Notes: generated from the letters alone by a model not told the origin. A DNA stretch of 64,000 nucleotides from Leptonema illini DSM 21528 (GCF_000243335.1 NZ_JH597773.1:2659684-2723683), one strand, 5' to 3'. Counted from the first letter of the stretch, positions 27,110-35,739 are shown. Numbers and translations: made by a program.

Positions 27110-27133
27110 GGCGGGCTGAAAGGCCCGCCTTTT
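27110..27133 (+). terminator. Rho-independent terminator of the 3-hydroxyacyl-CoA dehydrogenase gene
   Basis: GGCGGGC (27110-27116), loop TGAAAG, GCCCGCC (27123-27129) and TTTT form a textbook terminator 27 bases after the stop codon. Confidence 0.9.
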
Positions 27134-27134
27134 C

Positions 27135-27170
27135 TATTTCAGAAGCCTGCCTTAGCAGGCTGCTGAAATA
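27135..27170. repeat. Long inverted repeat (16-pair stem, one mismatch)
   Basis: TATTTCAG-A-AGCCTGC, loop CTTA, then GCAGGCT-G-CTGAAATA pair perfectly except one A/G mismatch. It follows directly on the terminator and precedes another hairpin at 27191-27219. It could be a backup terminator, an mRNA-stability element or a REP-like sequence. Confidence 0.8.
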
Positions 27171-27190
27171 GCTGCCTGTTAGAATACGTC

Positions 27191-27219
27191 GAGAAATGGT
27201 AGCAACGCTACCGTTTCTC
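27191..27219. repeat. Hairpin GAGAAATGGTAGC / GCTACCGTTTCTC
   Basis: A 13-pair stem with one T-G wobble and a 3-base AAC loop lies between the dehydrogenase and the DUF4332 gene. No T-run follows on the plus strand, so it is not an obvious terminator. Confidence 0.75.
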
Positions 27220-27344
27220 TCACACCTTATGCTTTTCCGAGTCGGACTTACAGCCACCAATCCTTCACCTTTGAAAAAATTGTTTTACATCCTGTCGGTG
27301 TTTTGCGTCTGATACGACAATTGCCTCTAAAGGAGTACAAACGC

Positions 27345-27749
27345 ATGGCCAGACTTGAAATGGTAGAAGGTATCGGTGATAAATACGCGACGAAACTGCG
27401 CGAAGCAGGGGTTCGCTCAACGGGCGATCTTCTGAAAAAAGGCGGCACGCCGGCAGGACGCAAAGAGATCGCTAAGAAATCGGGCATCAGCGAGAAGCTC
27501 GTTCTCGAATGGGTCAATCATGTCGATCTGTTTCGCATCAAAGGCGTCGGCGAAGAATATGCCGATCTGCTTGAAGAGGCGGGTGTCGATACCGTTGTTG
27601 AACTCTCCAAACGCAAGGCCGATGCTCTGACCGAAACGCTCAAGACGACAAACGATAAAAAGAAGCTCGTGCGTCAGGTTCCGGCTGCTTCTCAGGTAAA
27701 GGCCTGGATCGATCAGGCAAAATCGCTTCCGCGCGCGATTAGCTACTGA
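27345..27749 (+). CDS. DUF4332 helix-hairpin-helix protein
   Basis: A 134-residue protein with two helix-hairpin-helix-like repeats: VEGIGDKYATKLREAGV near the N-terminus and IKGVGEEYADLLEEAGVDTV in the middle, typical of DUF4332 proteins. Such motifs normally contact nucleic-acid backbones, but no activity is known for the family. The ATG at 27345 is chosen because AGGAG lies 9 bases upstream (27331-27335); the frame is open upstream to a TTG at 27303. The C-terminus is Lys/Gln-rich. It is followed after 13 bases by the SpoIIE phosphatase gene, probably co-transcribed. Confidence 0.85.
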   Translation: MARLEMVEGIGDKYATKLREAGVRSTGDLLKKGGTPAGRKEIAKKSGISEKLVLEWVNHVDLFRIKGVGEEYADLLEEAGVDTVVELSKRKADALTETLKTTNDKKKLVRQVPAASQVKAWIDQAKSLPRAISY

Positions 27750-27762
27750 GAAAGATCCGTCC

Positions 27763-29721
27763 GTGGAGCGATCCGCGGACGATTTACCTCTTAGTTTTCG
27801 CGCTTTTTGCCTTGCTCTTCCCTTCGATTCAGATAAGCTGCCAGCTGTGCGCCGGTGGCTTTTTCTTGTTCTGCTGTGTCCGATTCAACACCTCTTCGCC
27901 GAGTCGGGGATTGAAATTCGCCCTGCGCTGGACTTATACACCGAACCGACCGAGCTTCAGATCGAAGAGATTCTGAAAGGAAGCGGTAGCTTTCACCGTT
28001 CTGACGAAGTCGCTCCCAATCTTGGAGTTCTGCGTCACCCGGTCTGGGTACGATTCACTCTTGAAAAAGGACTTCCCCCGCGACTGTTCCTGAGCGTCGA
28101 ATTGCCCTCAATCGACCAGATCGACCTGTATACCGAAAAAGACGGCGTCCTGCATCATACAAAGACCGGACGCACCGTTCCGGCAACGCTGCGCGAACAG
28201 GAGGATCGTCATCATACCTTCTCCCTGCCCTATGCAACCGATCGAGAAAACGTCTATTATCTGAAAGTGGCAAGCGAGATCGGCATCGCCCTGCCCGTCG
28301 TCGTTCGTGACGAAGAGGCGTATTACCGGAATGCGCGCCGCGATACGATCGTTCAGGGCTTTTATTTCGGATGGATCGCCGTCATGATCCTCTATAATCT
28401 CTTTCTCTTTGCGACGACAGGCGAGAAAGGACATCTGCTTTACGCCGTTACGCTCTTTTTCTCGAACCTGCTCTTTCAGCTTTCTCTAAACGGCTTCCTG
28501 GCCCTTTATCTTTTTCCGTCGCTGCCGGCGGTTTCGCGCGAGCTGCATAACTATATCTATATCTTCAGCCTGATATCGTCGAGCGCCCTTGCCATCCATC
28601 TACTTGCCACAAAGCGGCATACTCCGCGGCTGCACCGTTCTCTTCAGATAGGCATCGCCCTCGCCTGTATTATCCTGCTCTTCTCGCTCTTTCTGCCGTT
28701 CCGCATGATTAACCAGGCCCTCGATCATCTTGCCGCCGTGATGCTTCTGCTCTTCTTCTCAAGCGGCTTCATGTGCGCCCGCGCCGGCTATCGTCCGGCC
28801 GTTTATTTCTTCGTCGGCTTCGGCGCCGTCATGGTCGGAGCGCTGCTCTCGCTTCTGCAGGCGATGGGGTATCTTCCCGTAAACGCCGTCACACGCTACG
28901 CCTTTCAGTTCACTCAATCGATCGAGGTCATCCTGGTCGGATTCGCCGTCGCCGATCGCTACAATCTTCTTAAAACGGAATCGGAGCGCGCCTGGAGTCG
29001 GGCCAGGGTGCAGGAAGAGCGCATCCGCGCCCTCAGACAGGAACTCAGCCTTGCCGGCCGCATTCAGGGTCGGCTGCTACAGACAAAGCTGCCCGAGAAC
29101 GTCGCCGTGCGTCACCTGCCCTCCGCCGTCATCGGAGGCGATCTCTATCACGGACATCGCAACGAACGCGGCCATCTCACCCTGCTCCTGGCCGACGTCG
29201 CCGGTCACGGTCTGCCGGCCGCCCTTGAGGCGTCGATGCTCTTCGTCGCTTTTCGCGAGGCACGAGGCGGAACACCGGCACAGATTCTCCGCGGCATTCA
29301 TGAGATCCTCTCTCCGGTTCTTCCCGATCTATTTATCACGGCTCTGATCGTCGAGATACAGGAAAAGCGGATGATTTGTGCCAGCGCCGGTCATCCGCAT
29401 TGCCTGATCCTCAGCCGTGATCAGAATCTGGTGTTACGGCCGCCCGTTCGTGGACGACCTCTTGGCGTCGGCGAACGCTGGTCAGAAACGATCATCGATC
29501 TCAAGCCGATGGATCGTATCTTGCTTTTTACGGACGGCCTGATCGAGACGGTGGCCCGCGACTCCGACGAGCAGTTCGGTACGGATCGTCTGCGTGCAGA
29601 GCTGGCAAGAACGGCATCTATGGATTTACAGAGCGCCGCTGACCGCTTGCTCACTTCTTTTATCCTTTACGCACAGAGCGAACCCGAGGACGATGCGACA
29701 TTCCTGCTCATCGATCCCTGA
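27763..29721 (+). CDS. DISM-7TM membrane sensor with SpoIIE/PP2C phosphatase output
   Basis: A 652-residue membrane protein. After a signal sequence, residues about 50-195 form a 7TMR-DISM extracellular sensor domain (HPVWVRFTL, VYYLKVASE), followed by seven membrane spans (about 200-400), a coiled coil (IRALRQELSLAGRIQ) and a PP2C-type Ser/Thr phosphatase (about 440-652). Phosphatase motifs are GGDLYHG (usual GGDFYD; the second acidic residue is His), LLLADVAGHGLPAAL, SAGHPHCLIL, LFTDGLIE and EDDATFLLI. Such proteins usually dephosphorylate anti-sigma antagonists; no such partner is adjacent. The GTG at 27763 gives a long hydrophilic N-terminus; a GTG near 27847 (MRRWLFLVLLCPIQHLFAES) would give a neater signal peptide. 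Confidence 0.85.
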   Translation: MERSADDLPLSFRAFCLALPFDSDKLPAVRRWLFLVLLCPIQHLFAESGIEIRPALDLYTEPTELQIEEILKGSGSFHRSDEVAPNLGVLRHPVWVRFTLEKGLPPRLFLSVELPSIDQIDLYTEKDGVLHHTKTGRTVPATLREQEDRHHTFSLPYATDRENVYYLKVASEIGIALPVVVRDEEAYYRNARRDTIVQGFYFGWIAVMILYNLFLFATTGEKGHLLYAVTLFFSNLLFQLSLNGFLALYLFPSLPAVSRELHNYIYIFSLISSSALAIHLLATKRHTPRLHRSLQIGIALACIILLFSLFLPFRMINQALDHLAAVMLLLFFSSGFMCARAGYRPAVYFFVGFGAVMVGALLSLLQAMGYLPVNAVTRYAFQFTQSIEVILVGFAVADRYNLLKTESERAWSRARVQEERIRALRQELSLAGRIQGRLLQTKLPENVAVRHLPSAVIGGDLYHGHRNERGHLTLLLADVAGHGLPAALEASMLFVAFREARGGTPAQILRGIHEILSPVLPDLFITALIVEIQEKRMICASAGHPHCLILSRDQNLVLRPPVRGRPLGVGERWSETIIDLKPMDRILLFTDGLIETVARDSDEQFGTDRLRAELARTASMDLQSAADRLLTSFILYAQSEPEDDATFLLIDP

Positions 29722-29723
29722 CG

Positions 29724-30611
29724 ATGTATGGCTTAAATCTGAAATCAACACAGGCTGTCGCCTTTACCGTATCAATGATATGGTTAGTCATACCGCAAAA
29801 TATCATACTGGCAGACCGGGTCGCCTTGAAATCGGGCATGGTCTACCACGACGTTAAGGCCGAGCCGACGGGCAATGCTCATCGCATCAGCTTTTCGAAT
29901 GGAATGATCAAATTCATTCCTAACTCGCAGATTCGTTCGGTCCGCCCCGGTCCGCTCACCTGGCAATTCCCCTACAGGCCGCCCGTTCAAAAGCCGCATC
30001 TTTTACCCGAAAAAAAGCCCGAGAATACGCCGGTGGAGACTCCCGAAACACAAATCCGAAAGCGGCCCGACGAGTTGCGCAAGCCTCCCGAAGCGACGCC
30101 GGAGGAAACGTGGCATCCCGGCAAAGGCTGGGGGCCCGTTTTAAAGTCGGCCATCCTGCCTGGGTGGGGGCAGTATTCGATCGGTGAGAAGCGAAACGGT
30201 ACTCTCTTTGCTGCAAGCAGCCTTATTGTCTTCTATCGCTACTGGACGCTGCGTCAGCAACATGCCGCCGCCGAGGCCGACTATAACGATCCCGTGCCTG
30301 TTGCCGCCATCGCCGCGCAAAGCCAGACCGGAGCCTTCACCGTGCTCGATGTTACGGCCATGAACCTCTTCTATCTTTCAGAAAAAGAGCGCCGGGTGTA
30401 CCGGCTACAGAACGAAGGGAACACCATGCTCGGGCTTTTCACGTTTTTATGGGGCTGGAACATGCTTGACATTAGCTGTCGCGGACCTCTGATGGAGCGG
30501 TGTCGCAGGCCATTCTCACGAACAGGCGAGCAGAGCCGTCTTCCCGACTTTGTTCCGGGCTTTTACTGGTACAGAGACACGGTTTCGGCGTCGGTCACTT
30601 TTTTTCTGTAG
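29724..30611 (+). CDS. Exported/membrane protein with DUF5683-like segment
   Basis: A 295-residue product starting 2 bases after the SpoIIE stop. It has an N-terminal signal sequence (FTVSMIWLVIPQNIILA), a Pro/Glu/Lys-rich linker (about 85-130), and a membrane segment beginning SAILPGWGQYSIGEKR, the hallmark of DUF5683-type proteins, with a second hydrophobic stretch LGLFTFLWGWNMLDI. No enzymatic motif is visible. Similar proteins are common in spirochaete envelopes and of unknown function. It belongs to the same operon as the SpoIIE phosphatase by spacing. Confidence 0.75.
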   Translation: MYGLNLKSTQAVAFTVSMIWLVIPQNIILADRVALKSGMVYHDVKAEPTGNAHRISFSNGMIKFIPNSQIRSVRPGPLTWQFPYRPPVQKPHLLPEKKPENTPVETPETQIRKRPDELRKPPEATPEETWHPGKGWGPVLKSAILPGWGQYSIGEKRNGTLFAASSLIVFYRYWTLRQQHAAAEADYNDPVPVAAIAAQSQTGAFTVLDVTAMNLFYLSEKERRVYRLQNEGNTMLGLFTFLWGWNMLDISCRGPLMERCRRPFSRTGEQSRLPDFVPGFYWYRDTVSASVTFFL

Positions 30612-30628
30612 CTGCGTGAGGGAGCATC

Positions 30629-30862
30629 ATGAGAGGTCTCGCAAAGAAAATACGACCGCTTCTGGCCCTGATCCTGCTCTCACTGAGTGGCTGTATCGTT
30701 TCTGACCTCAGTAATAGCTTTGATCCGAAGAGTCCGGCCGGATTGCTGCTCAACCTAACTGGCGGCTCAATCTCCTCATCTGGCACTAATTCCGGACCAT
30801 CGGGCCCGAAAACCTGCGTCTTTGATACATCAAAGTTCGATTCTTGCACACTTGGTCCGTAA
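30629..30862 (+). CDS. Small lipoprotein
   Basis: A 77-residue protein with signal peptide LLALILLSLSGC: the lipobox LSGC is canonical, so Cys22 should be lipidated. GAGGGAG precedes the ATG. The mature part is short, Ser/Gly-rich and contains LLLNLTGGS, resembling the LLCNLTGDC and LLCTITGSC segments just after the lipobox of the lipoproteins at 51340 and 53704. It lies 17 bases after the DUF5683-like gene. Function unknown. Confidence 0.8.
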   Translation: MRGLAKKIRPLLALILLSLSGCIVSDLSNSFDPKSPAGLLLNLTGGSISSSGTNSGPSGPKTCVFDTSKFDSCTLGP

Positions 30863-30984
30863 CGCATGAGATTAAACGGAAAGTTCATTTTTCCTTGTTT
30901 GATCCATGTTTTTTTGAGAGAAATCCTCTCCATGTGCGTATTCTATATGTGCTCGTCGCGATGTACATACCGGGCGGTGGCTGG

Positions 30985-31530
30985 ATGACGGCGACCGAGA
31001 TGATGACCGAGGAGGATCTGCATCAGTTCCTCTTCGAGCATGGAGACCGTATTTATACCTATCTCTGTATCCTCTGCCGGGATGACGATGCCGCCTCTGA
31101 AGCGTTACAGAACGCCTACGTGAAGTTCATCGAACAGGTGCGCCGTCAGAAGGTGCGCCGCGAAAGCGCCGCCCAGTATCTCATGACGATTGCGCGCAAC
31201 GACCACTTTTCGCAGCGCCGGCGAGATGGTCGCTCCGTCGTTCTGCCCGACGATACGATCGATACGGCCTATCAGGAGCGAGCCTCGCGAGAAGAACTGG
31301 CGCGTGAGCTACAGCTTGTGCTGCTTGATACGATCGAAGATCCGTCTCTGCCCGAAGACATACGACTTGTGATTCGATTGCGTTTTATAGAAGAGGTCGG
31401 CGTCGATGTGATCTGCAAAGAGACGGGCCGATCTCAGGCAACAGTGTATCGTTTAATGGAAAAGGCACTGAGCATCCTGGCCGATGCCTGCCGCAAGGCA
31501 GGACTGAATCTTGAGGAGGTGGGACTGTGA
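30985..31530 (+). CDS. ECF-type sigma-70 factor
   Basis: A roughly 181-residue sigma factor with region 2 (DDAASEALQNAYVKFIEQV, then AAQYLMTIARND) and region 4 helix-turn-helix (IRLRFIEEVGVDVICKETG then SQATVYRLMEKAL). It directs RNA polymerase to a small regulon and is presumably held by the FecR-like protein encoded immediately downstream (4-base overlap). The start is uncertain: I chose the ATG at 30985 (MTATEMMTEEDL); ATGs at 30961 and 31000 are alternatives, and the frame opens at 30844. Targets cannot be read directly; the collar-protein genes right after FecR are natural candidates. Confidence 0.82.
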   Translation: MTATEMMTEEDLHQFLFEHGDRIYTYLCILCRDDDAASEALQNAYVKFIEQVRRQKVRRESAAQYLMTIARNDHFSQRRRDGRSVVLPDDTIDTAYQERASREELARELQLVLLDTIEDPSLPEDIRLVIRLRFIEEVGVDVICKETGRSQATVYRLMEKALSILADACRKAGLNLEEVGL

Positions 31531-32900
31531 GCGAACAGCGTTTCGAAGATCTTGCACGCCGCATCCTCGACGAGCCATCCTCAAGCTGGCCCGAAGAATT
31601 GAAGGGACTGCGTACTCAGAAGAAAGCCATGCCCGAGGGTCTGCGTCTGCGCCTGCAGGCGATGAATGAAGCCGCCCTGCAAGAAAAACGACAGGACGAT
31701 GCAAAAGAAGCGGCCCTCGAATCGGACGGTACATCATCGGCCGACGGCAAACCGGCAGACGGTCGCGTTCTCCAGATGAAACGATTCCGTCGTATAGCAG
31801 CCTTTAGCTCTTTACCGGCTGCAGCTGCGGCGGCCGTGCTGATCTACTTCGGCTTTATCTACTCCGGCCCCGACAGGATTCCGACCACGCTGAGTTATGC
31901 AGACGGGCCCGTACAGCTCAATGCACAGACGACAGAGAAGGGCCAGGACCTCATTGAAGGCGACGTGCTTTCCGTGCCCGCAGAGGCGCTTGCCAGTGTG
32001 GAAGCTCCGACGGTGGGCGTAACGCTGCGTCTGCATGGCAACACATCTCTCCTGATGGCACGACTTCGACCTGAACGACTGCAATTCCGTCTCGATCAAG
32101 GCTCTGCTCTTGCAAGACTGCAACGCGACGATAGCCAGACGGCAAAACCCGGCCTGGCCATCGTCACCGAAACCGGCGAGGCATCGGTCATCGGAACCGT
32201 CTTCTCCGTAGAAAAAGACACGCAGCAGACAAGACTGACCACCTATGAAGGTACCGTCAGCTATCGTCGCCGCTGGTCTGATCTCGAGGATCTTCCGGAA
32301 TCGCTGATTACCGAAAGCGAACTGCTGACGAGAGCTCGAAGGGTTTTTCTCGAAGCAAAGGCCAGCGTCGATAAAGGTAAAGAATCCGTTATCTCGGCCA
32401 GCGACTTCCAGACGCGTCTTGCACTTATTCCGGCACTGAATCAGGCACTGAACCTGCCGGCAGTATCCGCTTTGAGAAACAAGGAATCCATTTCTAAAGA
32501 ACAGATGGATGCCGCTTTGAAAGCGATAGAGGAATCTTTGAAGAATGAAAGCACCGATACGATCGTCGCAGGCGTGCAGGAGGCGTTCGGCCAGCCGCCC
32601 GAGGTCACTTCTCTCGATGGCGATAGCCTCGCCGGTCGGCGCCAGACAATGGAAGCGCTCAGTGTCGAAGAGCGTAACCGCCGCTTCAAAGAGATGATGT
32701 CAAAGGGCGGCCTCGATAAAGAGACGTTCCGCAAACAGGCGACCGAGCTTCTTGGAAAGGCACCACAGGAAATCATCCTCGTAAACGGAGAGTACATCTT
32801 CGGCACGATCTTCGGCGAAAACGGCAAATACACTGTCTACACGGCCTCAGGCGTGCGCATCATCTCGCCCGAAGAGATCGAAGAAATCCTCTTTGAATAG
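31527..32900 (+). CDS. FecR-domain anti-sigma factor, single-pass membrane protein
   Basis: A 457-residue protein starting at a GTG that overlaps the sigma stop (GTGA). Residues 1-85 are cytoplasmic and charged, about 88-112 form one membrane span (FSSLPAAAAAAVLIYFGFIY), and about 120-245 form a FecR-like domain (ETGEASVIGTVFSV, TYEGTVSYR). The remaining C-terminus is helical with a terminal beta segment (VNGEYIFGTIFGENG). FecR proteins sense an envelope signal and control their cognate ECF sigma. Overlap and order make this the regulator of the preceding sigma factor. The collar-protein gene follows within 15 bases. Confidence 0.85.
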   Translation: MSEQRFEDLARRILDEPSSSWPEELKGLRTQKKAMPEGLRLRLQAMNEAALQEKRQDDAKEAALESDGTSSADGKPADGRVLQMKRFRRIAAFSSLPAAAAAAVLIYFGFIYSGPDRIPTTLSYADGPVQLNAQTTEKGQDLIEGDVLSVPAEALASVEAPTVGVTLRLHGNTSLLMARLRPERLQFRLDQGSALARLQRDDSQTAKPGLAIVTETGEASVIGTVFSVEKDTQQTRLTTYEGTVSYRRRWSDLEDLPESLITESELLTRARRVFLEAKASVDKGKESVISASDFQTRLALIPALNQALNLPAVSALRNKESISKEQMDAALKAIEESLKNESTDTIVAGVQEAFGQPPEVTSLDGDSLAGRRQTMEALSVEERNRRFKEMMSKGGLDKETFRKQATELLGKAPQEIILVNGEYIFGTIFGENGKYTVYTASGVRIISPEEIEEILFE

Positions 32901-32914
32901 GGGTGTCCAGATCT

Positions 32915-33490
32915 ATGCAACCAAAACCGGCCATTCTCACCCTGGTACGCAGCGGATTCTTTAAAGGAGTCGGCTTCTCGCTCGGCATGATGACTACGGG
33001 ACTTTTTGCCGCCGCAGCGGCAATGAACGTCTTCTCACCCGGCGAGGTCATCAGCTCGGCCGAGATCAACCAGAACTTCGCCATCGCCGCCCCTGAAGGC
33101 GCCATCATGGCCTTCTATCTTGCAGAATGCCCTGAAGGATGGGCAGCGGCCGATGGTGACAATGGCACGCCCGATCTGCGCGGACGTTTTATTCGCGGCA
33201 TGGATAACATGGGTGTCGGAGCGGCAAACGTTGACCCGCAATCAGCGATACGCACTCTCGGCCACGAACAGCTGGATGCGTTCCAGGGGCATCGGCACTC
33301 CCCGCTGGGGCAGTCTTTCTGGGGCCATAACGGGGGAGGTGCAGCCGGACCGGCACTCGGATCAATCGCCTGGGCACCCTATTCCACCACAGGCGACCCA
33401 ACTGCTGATGCTTCAGGCATCGCGCCCCGCACATCCACAGAAACCCGCCCGCGTAACGTAGCGCTGATTTACTGCATGCGTAAAAACTGA
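32915..33490 (+). CDS. Exported protein with phage tail-collar-like domain, copy 1
   Basis: About 191 residues. An N-terminal hydrophobic signal/anchor (GVGFSLGMMTTGLFAAAAA) is followed by the stalk NVFSPGEVISSAEINQNF, common in exported or surface fibre proteins, and a collar-like domain: PEGWAAADGDNGTPDLRGRF, IRGMDNMGVG, HxH in FQGHRHSP, and the C-terminal ETRPRNVALIYCMR. In phages this fold caps tail fibres; here the signal sequence and the absence of other phage genes point to an envelope protein. Start: ATG 32915 has AGGGG upstream and aligns with the starts of copies 2 and 3; GTG 32903 is the alternative. It follows the ECF sigma/FecR pair and is followed by a strong terminator. Confidence 0.8.
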   Translation: MQPKPAILTLVRSGFFKGVGFSLGMMTTGLFAAAAAMNVFSPGEVISSAEINQNFAIAAPEGAIMAFYLAECPEGWAAADGDNGTPDLRGRFIRGMDNMGVGAANVDPQSAIRTLGHEQLDAFQGHRHSPLGQSFWGHNGGGAAGPALGSIAWAPYSTTGDPTADASGIAPRTSTETRPRNVALIYCMRKN

Positions 33491-33517
33491 GAGACGGAAA
33501 AAATCGTCGAACTCTAA

Positions 33518-33541
33518 GGGAGGTGCCACGCCTCCCTTTTT
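33518..33541 (+). terminator. Rho-independent terminator after collar copy 1
   Basis: GGGAGG (33518-33523), a short loop, CCTCCC (33531-33536) and TTTTT. The same element recurs behind collar copy 2. Confidence 0.88.
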
Positions 33542-33570
33542 CTTTTCGTGGAAAAGGGCAGAGGCCATTG

Positions 33571-33730
33571 AACCGCAGAGGGCACCGGGGGCGCGGAGAA
33601 AACCACAGAGAGCAAACGCTGCGTCCGGGGCGCCTCTTCTGTTCGGTGGACTGTTGGAATGCCCGCGTGAGTATTCTTTATTGAATTCGGATCGGAATTT
33701 TCGCGTATTTCGCGCTTTTCGCGGTAAAGA
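33571..33730. repeat. Intergenic repeat pair: AACCGCAGAGGGCACC block and TTTCGCG block
   Basis: AACCGCAGAGGGCACCGG..GCGCGGAGAA (33571-33612) and TTTTCGCGTATTTCGCGC..TTTTCGCGGTAAAG (33697-33730) recur in the same order at 35818-35847 and 35949-35978, as part of a duplicated trailer behind collar copies 1 and 2. The 352 bases between the collar stop and the IS hold no gene. Confidence 0.75.
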
Positions 33731-33842
33731 ACCTTCTGACTGCACAATGAGCGAGCATAGAGGGGACTCTACGGTGCTATCAATGCAGCGAAGCTACAAT
33801 GCCCTCTGCTCGGGCGCGACATAATCTCATTATTTGCACATT

Positions 33843-34974
33843 GGCTTTGTTGTATTGAAACGGTCAGTAGAGTGCGAACTTCCATGCTCAGTCGTTTTAA
33901 CATTGAGTCTTCAGGTTTTTATCGGAACAGAAACGGGCTTGCCGAGCTGATTGAGCTTGTTCAACAACCGGCTTCTCAAGAGAACTTCGGCTTGCTGGTT
34001 TGGGAAATTACGAGCGGCCATCCTTTCTCCGAATACTGTTTTGTAACGAAAGAAAGTCATTTCTACGAGTGATCGCTTATGATAGTCGCTTTCCTTCTTC
34101 CATGCTGCTCGGGTCTTCTCTCTCACAGCCCTGATAGTATCATCCCTCTGCCAGGATATCTTGAACCTTTCCGCATTTGAATACTTTTCATCGAGCGTCA
34201 CTGCATGTTCGCGGGGTGGAACGATCACATTGATTCCGTTGATGCGGGCGGTATTGTAAACAGCATGAGTATCATAGGCTCCGTCGCCCCTGAACGACTT
34301 TATTTTCACGCCTGACGAAATCAAATCTCGCATCGCCTTTACCGCTTCTTTGCTGTCGCCGCTATCCTCATTATTGCTTGTTAACTCGGCATAAACTATC
34401 TCGCCGGAATTAACGTCGATTCCGATATGCAGTTTTCGCCACGTACGACGTTTTGAGGGACCATGCTTTCTGGTCATCCATTCACCGTCGCCATAGACTT
34501 TCAGCCCCGTCGAATCCATAACCAGATCCACGCCTTTTTTCATAGCCTTTGAGGCATTGATCGGCTTCATCTTGATCCCCGCCTGTCTTCTGCAAACCTG
34601 TGAATAATCGGGCACTTGCAGATCCAGCTTTAGCATCGTGAATAGCGACCTTACAAAACCGGTGGTCTGGCGAAGAGGGAATTTGAACAGGCCCCGGAGA
34701 GTCAGCATGAACTCAATTGCCTGGTCCGAATAAACAGGCTGATGGCCGCGTCCTCTATGACGGTATTCCGCTGCCCAGGTCGTGCTGATATCATCTGAGA
34801 TCCATACGGTCAGGCTTCCCCGGTTCACGAGGGCCTGGTTATATTCCCGCCAGTTCTTTACACGATAACGTGTTTTCTCTTTTGCTTCGGTCTGTGTTTC
34901 AGCTTTTTTCCGGGCCATGCGTTCAGTTTATACGACTCATTGCAGGGTACAAGCATTTTCAGTACAACAAAGCC
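33843..34974 (-). mobile_element. IS5-family element, IS903 group (1132 bp)
   Basis: Terminal inverted repeats GGCTTTGTTGTATTGAAA (33843-33860) and its complement at 34957-34974 match 17 of 18. They resemble the GGCTTTGTTGAATAAA ends of IS903. The flanks (TTGCACATT left, TAACGCTCC right) do not form the 9-bp direct repeat expected for this group, so the element is old or one flank was altered. One transposase gene fills it. Confidence 0.88.
33911..34918 (-). CDS. IS903-type DDE transposase
   Basis: A 335-residue intact transposase. It begins with the group-typical RYRVKNWREYNQALVNRG and has the DDE residues in VMDSTGLK, FRGDGAYD and RSLVEMTFFRYK. It cuts and pastes its own element through the inverted repeats. 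It is related to but clearly different from the transposase at 36160-37149, so the two elements arrived independently. No frameshift is visible, so the element may still be active. Confidence 0.9.
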   Translation of the reverse strand: MARKKAETQTEAKEKTRYRVKNWREYNQALVNRGSLTVWISDDISTTWAAEYRHRGRGHQPVYSDQAIEFMLTLRGLFKFPLRQTTGFVRSLFTMLKLDLQVPDYSQVCRRQAGIKMKPINASKAMKKGVDLVMDSTGLKVYGDGEWMTRKHGPSKRRTWRKLHIGIDVNSGEIVYAELTSNNEDSGDSKEAVKAMRDLISSGVKIKSFRGDGAYDTHAVYNTARINGINVIVPPREHAVTLDEKYSNAERFKISWQRDDTIRAVREKTRAAWKKESDYHKRSLVEMTFFRYKTVFGERMAARNFPNQQAEVLLRSRLLNKLNQLGKPVSVPIKT

Positions 34975-35154
34975 TAACGCTCCCATAATTATCTTATGTC
35001 ACTGACCGCAGACGATCAAGATCCCCGATACAGTGAGGCTTACAGGACTCCGCACATCCAGCGGCCTATGCCGCATAAAAAGCGGTCGACTGGACGCTCG
35101 CCTTCGCAGTAGCCTTCTTGTAGCCGCTGCCTGATGCGGGGCAAAGAGAAGGCC
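34975..35154 (+). repeat. Leader duplicated upstream of collar copies 2 and 3
   Basis: The stretch between IS copy 1 and collar copy 2 (TAACGCTCCC..GACGATCAAGATCC..GCATAAAAAGCGGTCGAC..GTAGCCTTCTTG) is clearly homologous to 37215-37395 upstream of copy 3 (CTAACGCTCCCC..GACGATCAAAATTCC..GCATAAAAAGCGATCGAC..GTAGCCTTCTTG). It may hold a shared promoter; I could not define boxes. Confidence 0.75.
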
Positions 35155-35739
35155 ATGATAGAACGTTCTACTCTTAAATCATTCAAGCAAGGCGTGGCGA
35201 GAGGCCTTGGAATCGGCATCGGTATCAGCATCGCCCTTGCCACAACGACGCTCTTTGCCGCAGCCGCTGCCATGAAGGTCTTCTCAGCCGGCGAGGTGAT
35301 CAGCGCCGCCGAACTCAATCGCAATTTTACGATGGCAGCACCGGAGGGTGAGGTTTCGGCTTTCTATCTCTCTGATTGCCCCGAAGGCTGGACCATCGCC
35401 GACGGCACAAACGGCACGCCCGATCTGCGAGGACGCTTTATTCGCGGTATGGATAACATGGGCGTTGGAGCGGCTAACGTTGACCCGCAATCAGCGATAC
35501 GCACACTCGGTCACGAACAGATGGATGCGTTTCAGGGGCACCGTCATTCGCCCCTGGGAGGTTCTTTTTGGGGGCACACTGCTCCTGGATCTTATGGACC
35601 TGCCAGTGGTGCCTATTATTGGGGATCGTCTTCCAAGACAGGTGACCCAACTGCTGATGCTTCAGGCATCGCACCCCGCACATCTACAGAAACCCGCCCG
35701 CGTAACGTAGCGCTGATCTACTGCATGCGCCAGAACTGA
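35155..35739 (+). CDS. Exported protein with phage tail-collar-like domain, copy 2
   Basis: About 194 residues. The signal/anchor GIGIGISIALATTTLFAAAAA is followed by KVFSAGEVISAAELNRNF and the collar domain (CPEGWTIADGTNGTPDLRGRF, MDNMGVGAANVDPQSAIRTL, FQGHRHSP, ETRPRNVALIYCMRQN). It is nearly identical to copy 1 in the MDNMGVG..AIRTLGHEQ block and at the C-terminus, but differs in the middle (SFWGHTAPGSYGP), where variation would fall on the tip of the domain. Start: ATG 35155 (MIERSTLKS) aligns with copy 1; ATG 35134 is the alternative. The same terminator as in copy 1 follows. Confidence 0.8.
   Translation: MIERSTLKSFKQGVARGLGIGIGISIALATTTLFAAAAAMKVFSAGEVISAAELNRNFTMAAPEGEVSAFYLSDCPEGWTIADGTNGTPDLRGRFIRGMDNMGVGAANVDPQSAIRTLGHEQMDAFQGHRHSPLGGSFWGHTAPGSYGPASGAYYWGSSSKTGDPTADASGIAPRTSTETRPRNVALIYCMRQN

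Noticed and set aside
33571-33730. Possible CRISPR-like repeats behind the collar genes
   Set aside because: Only two different motifs, each once per trailer and irregularly spaced; explained by duplication of the trailer and an interspersed repeat.
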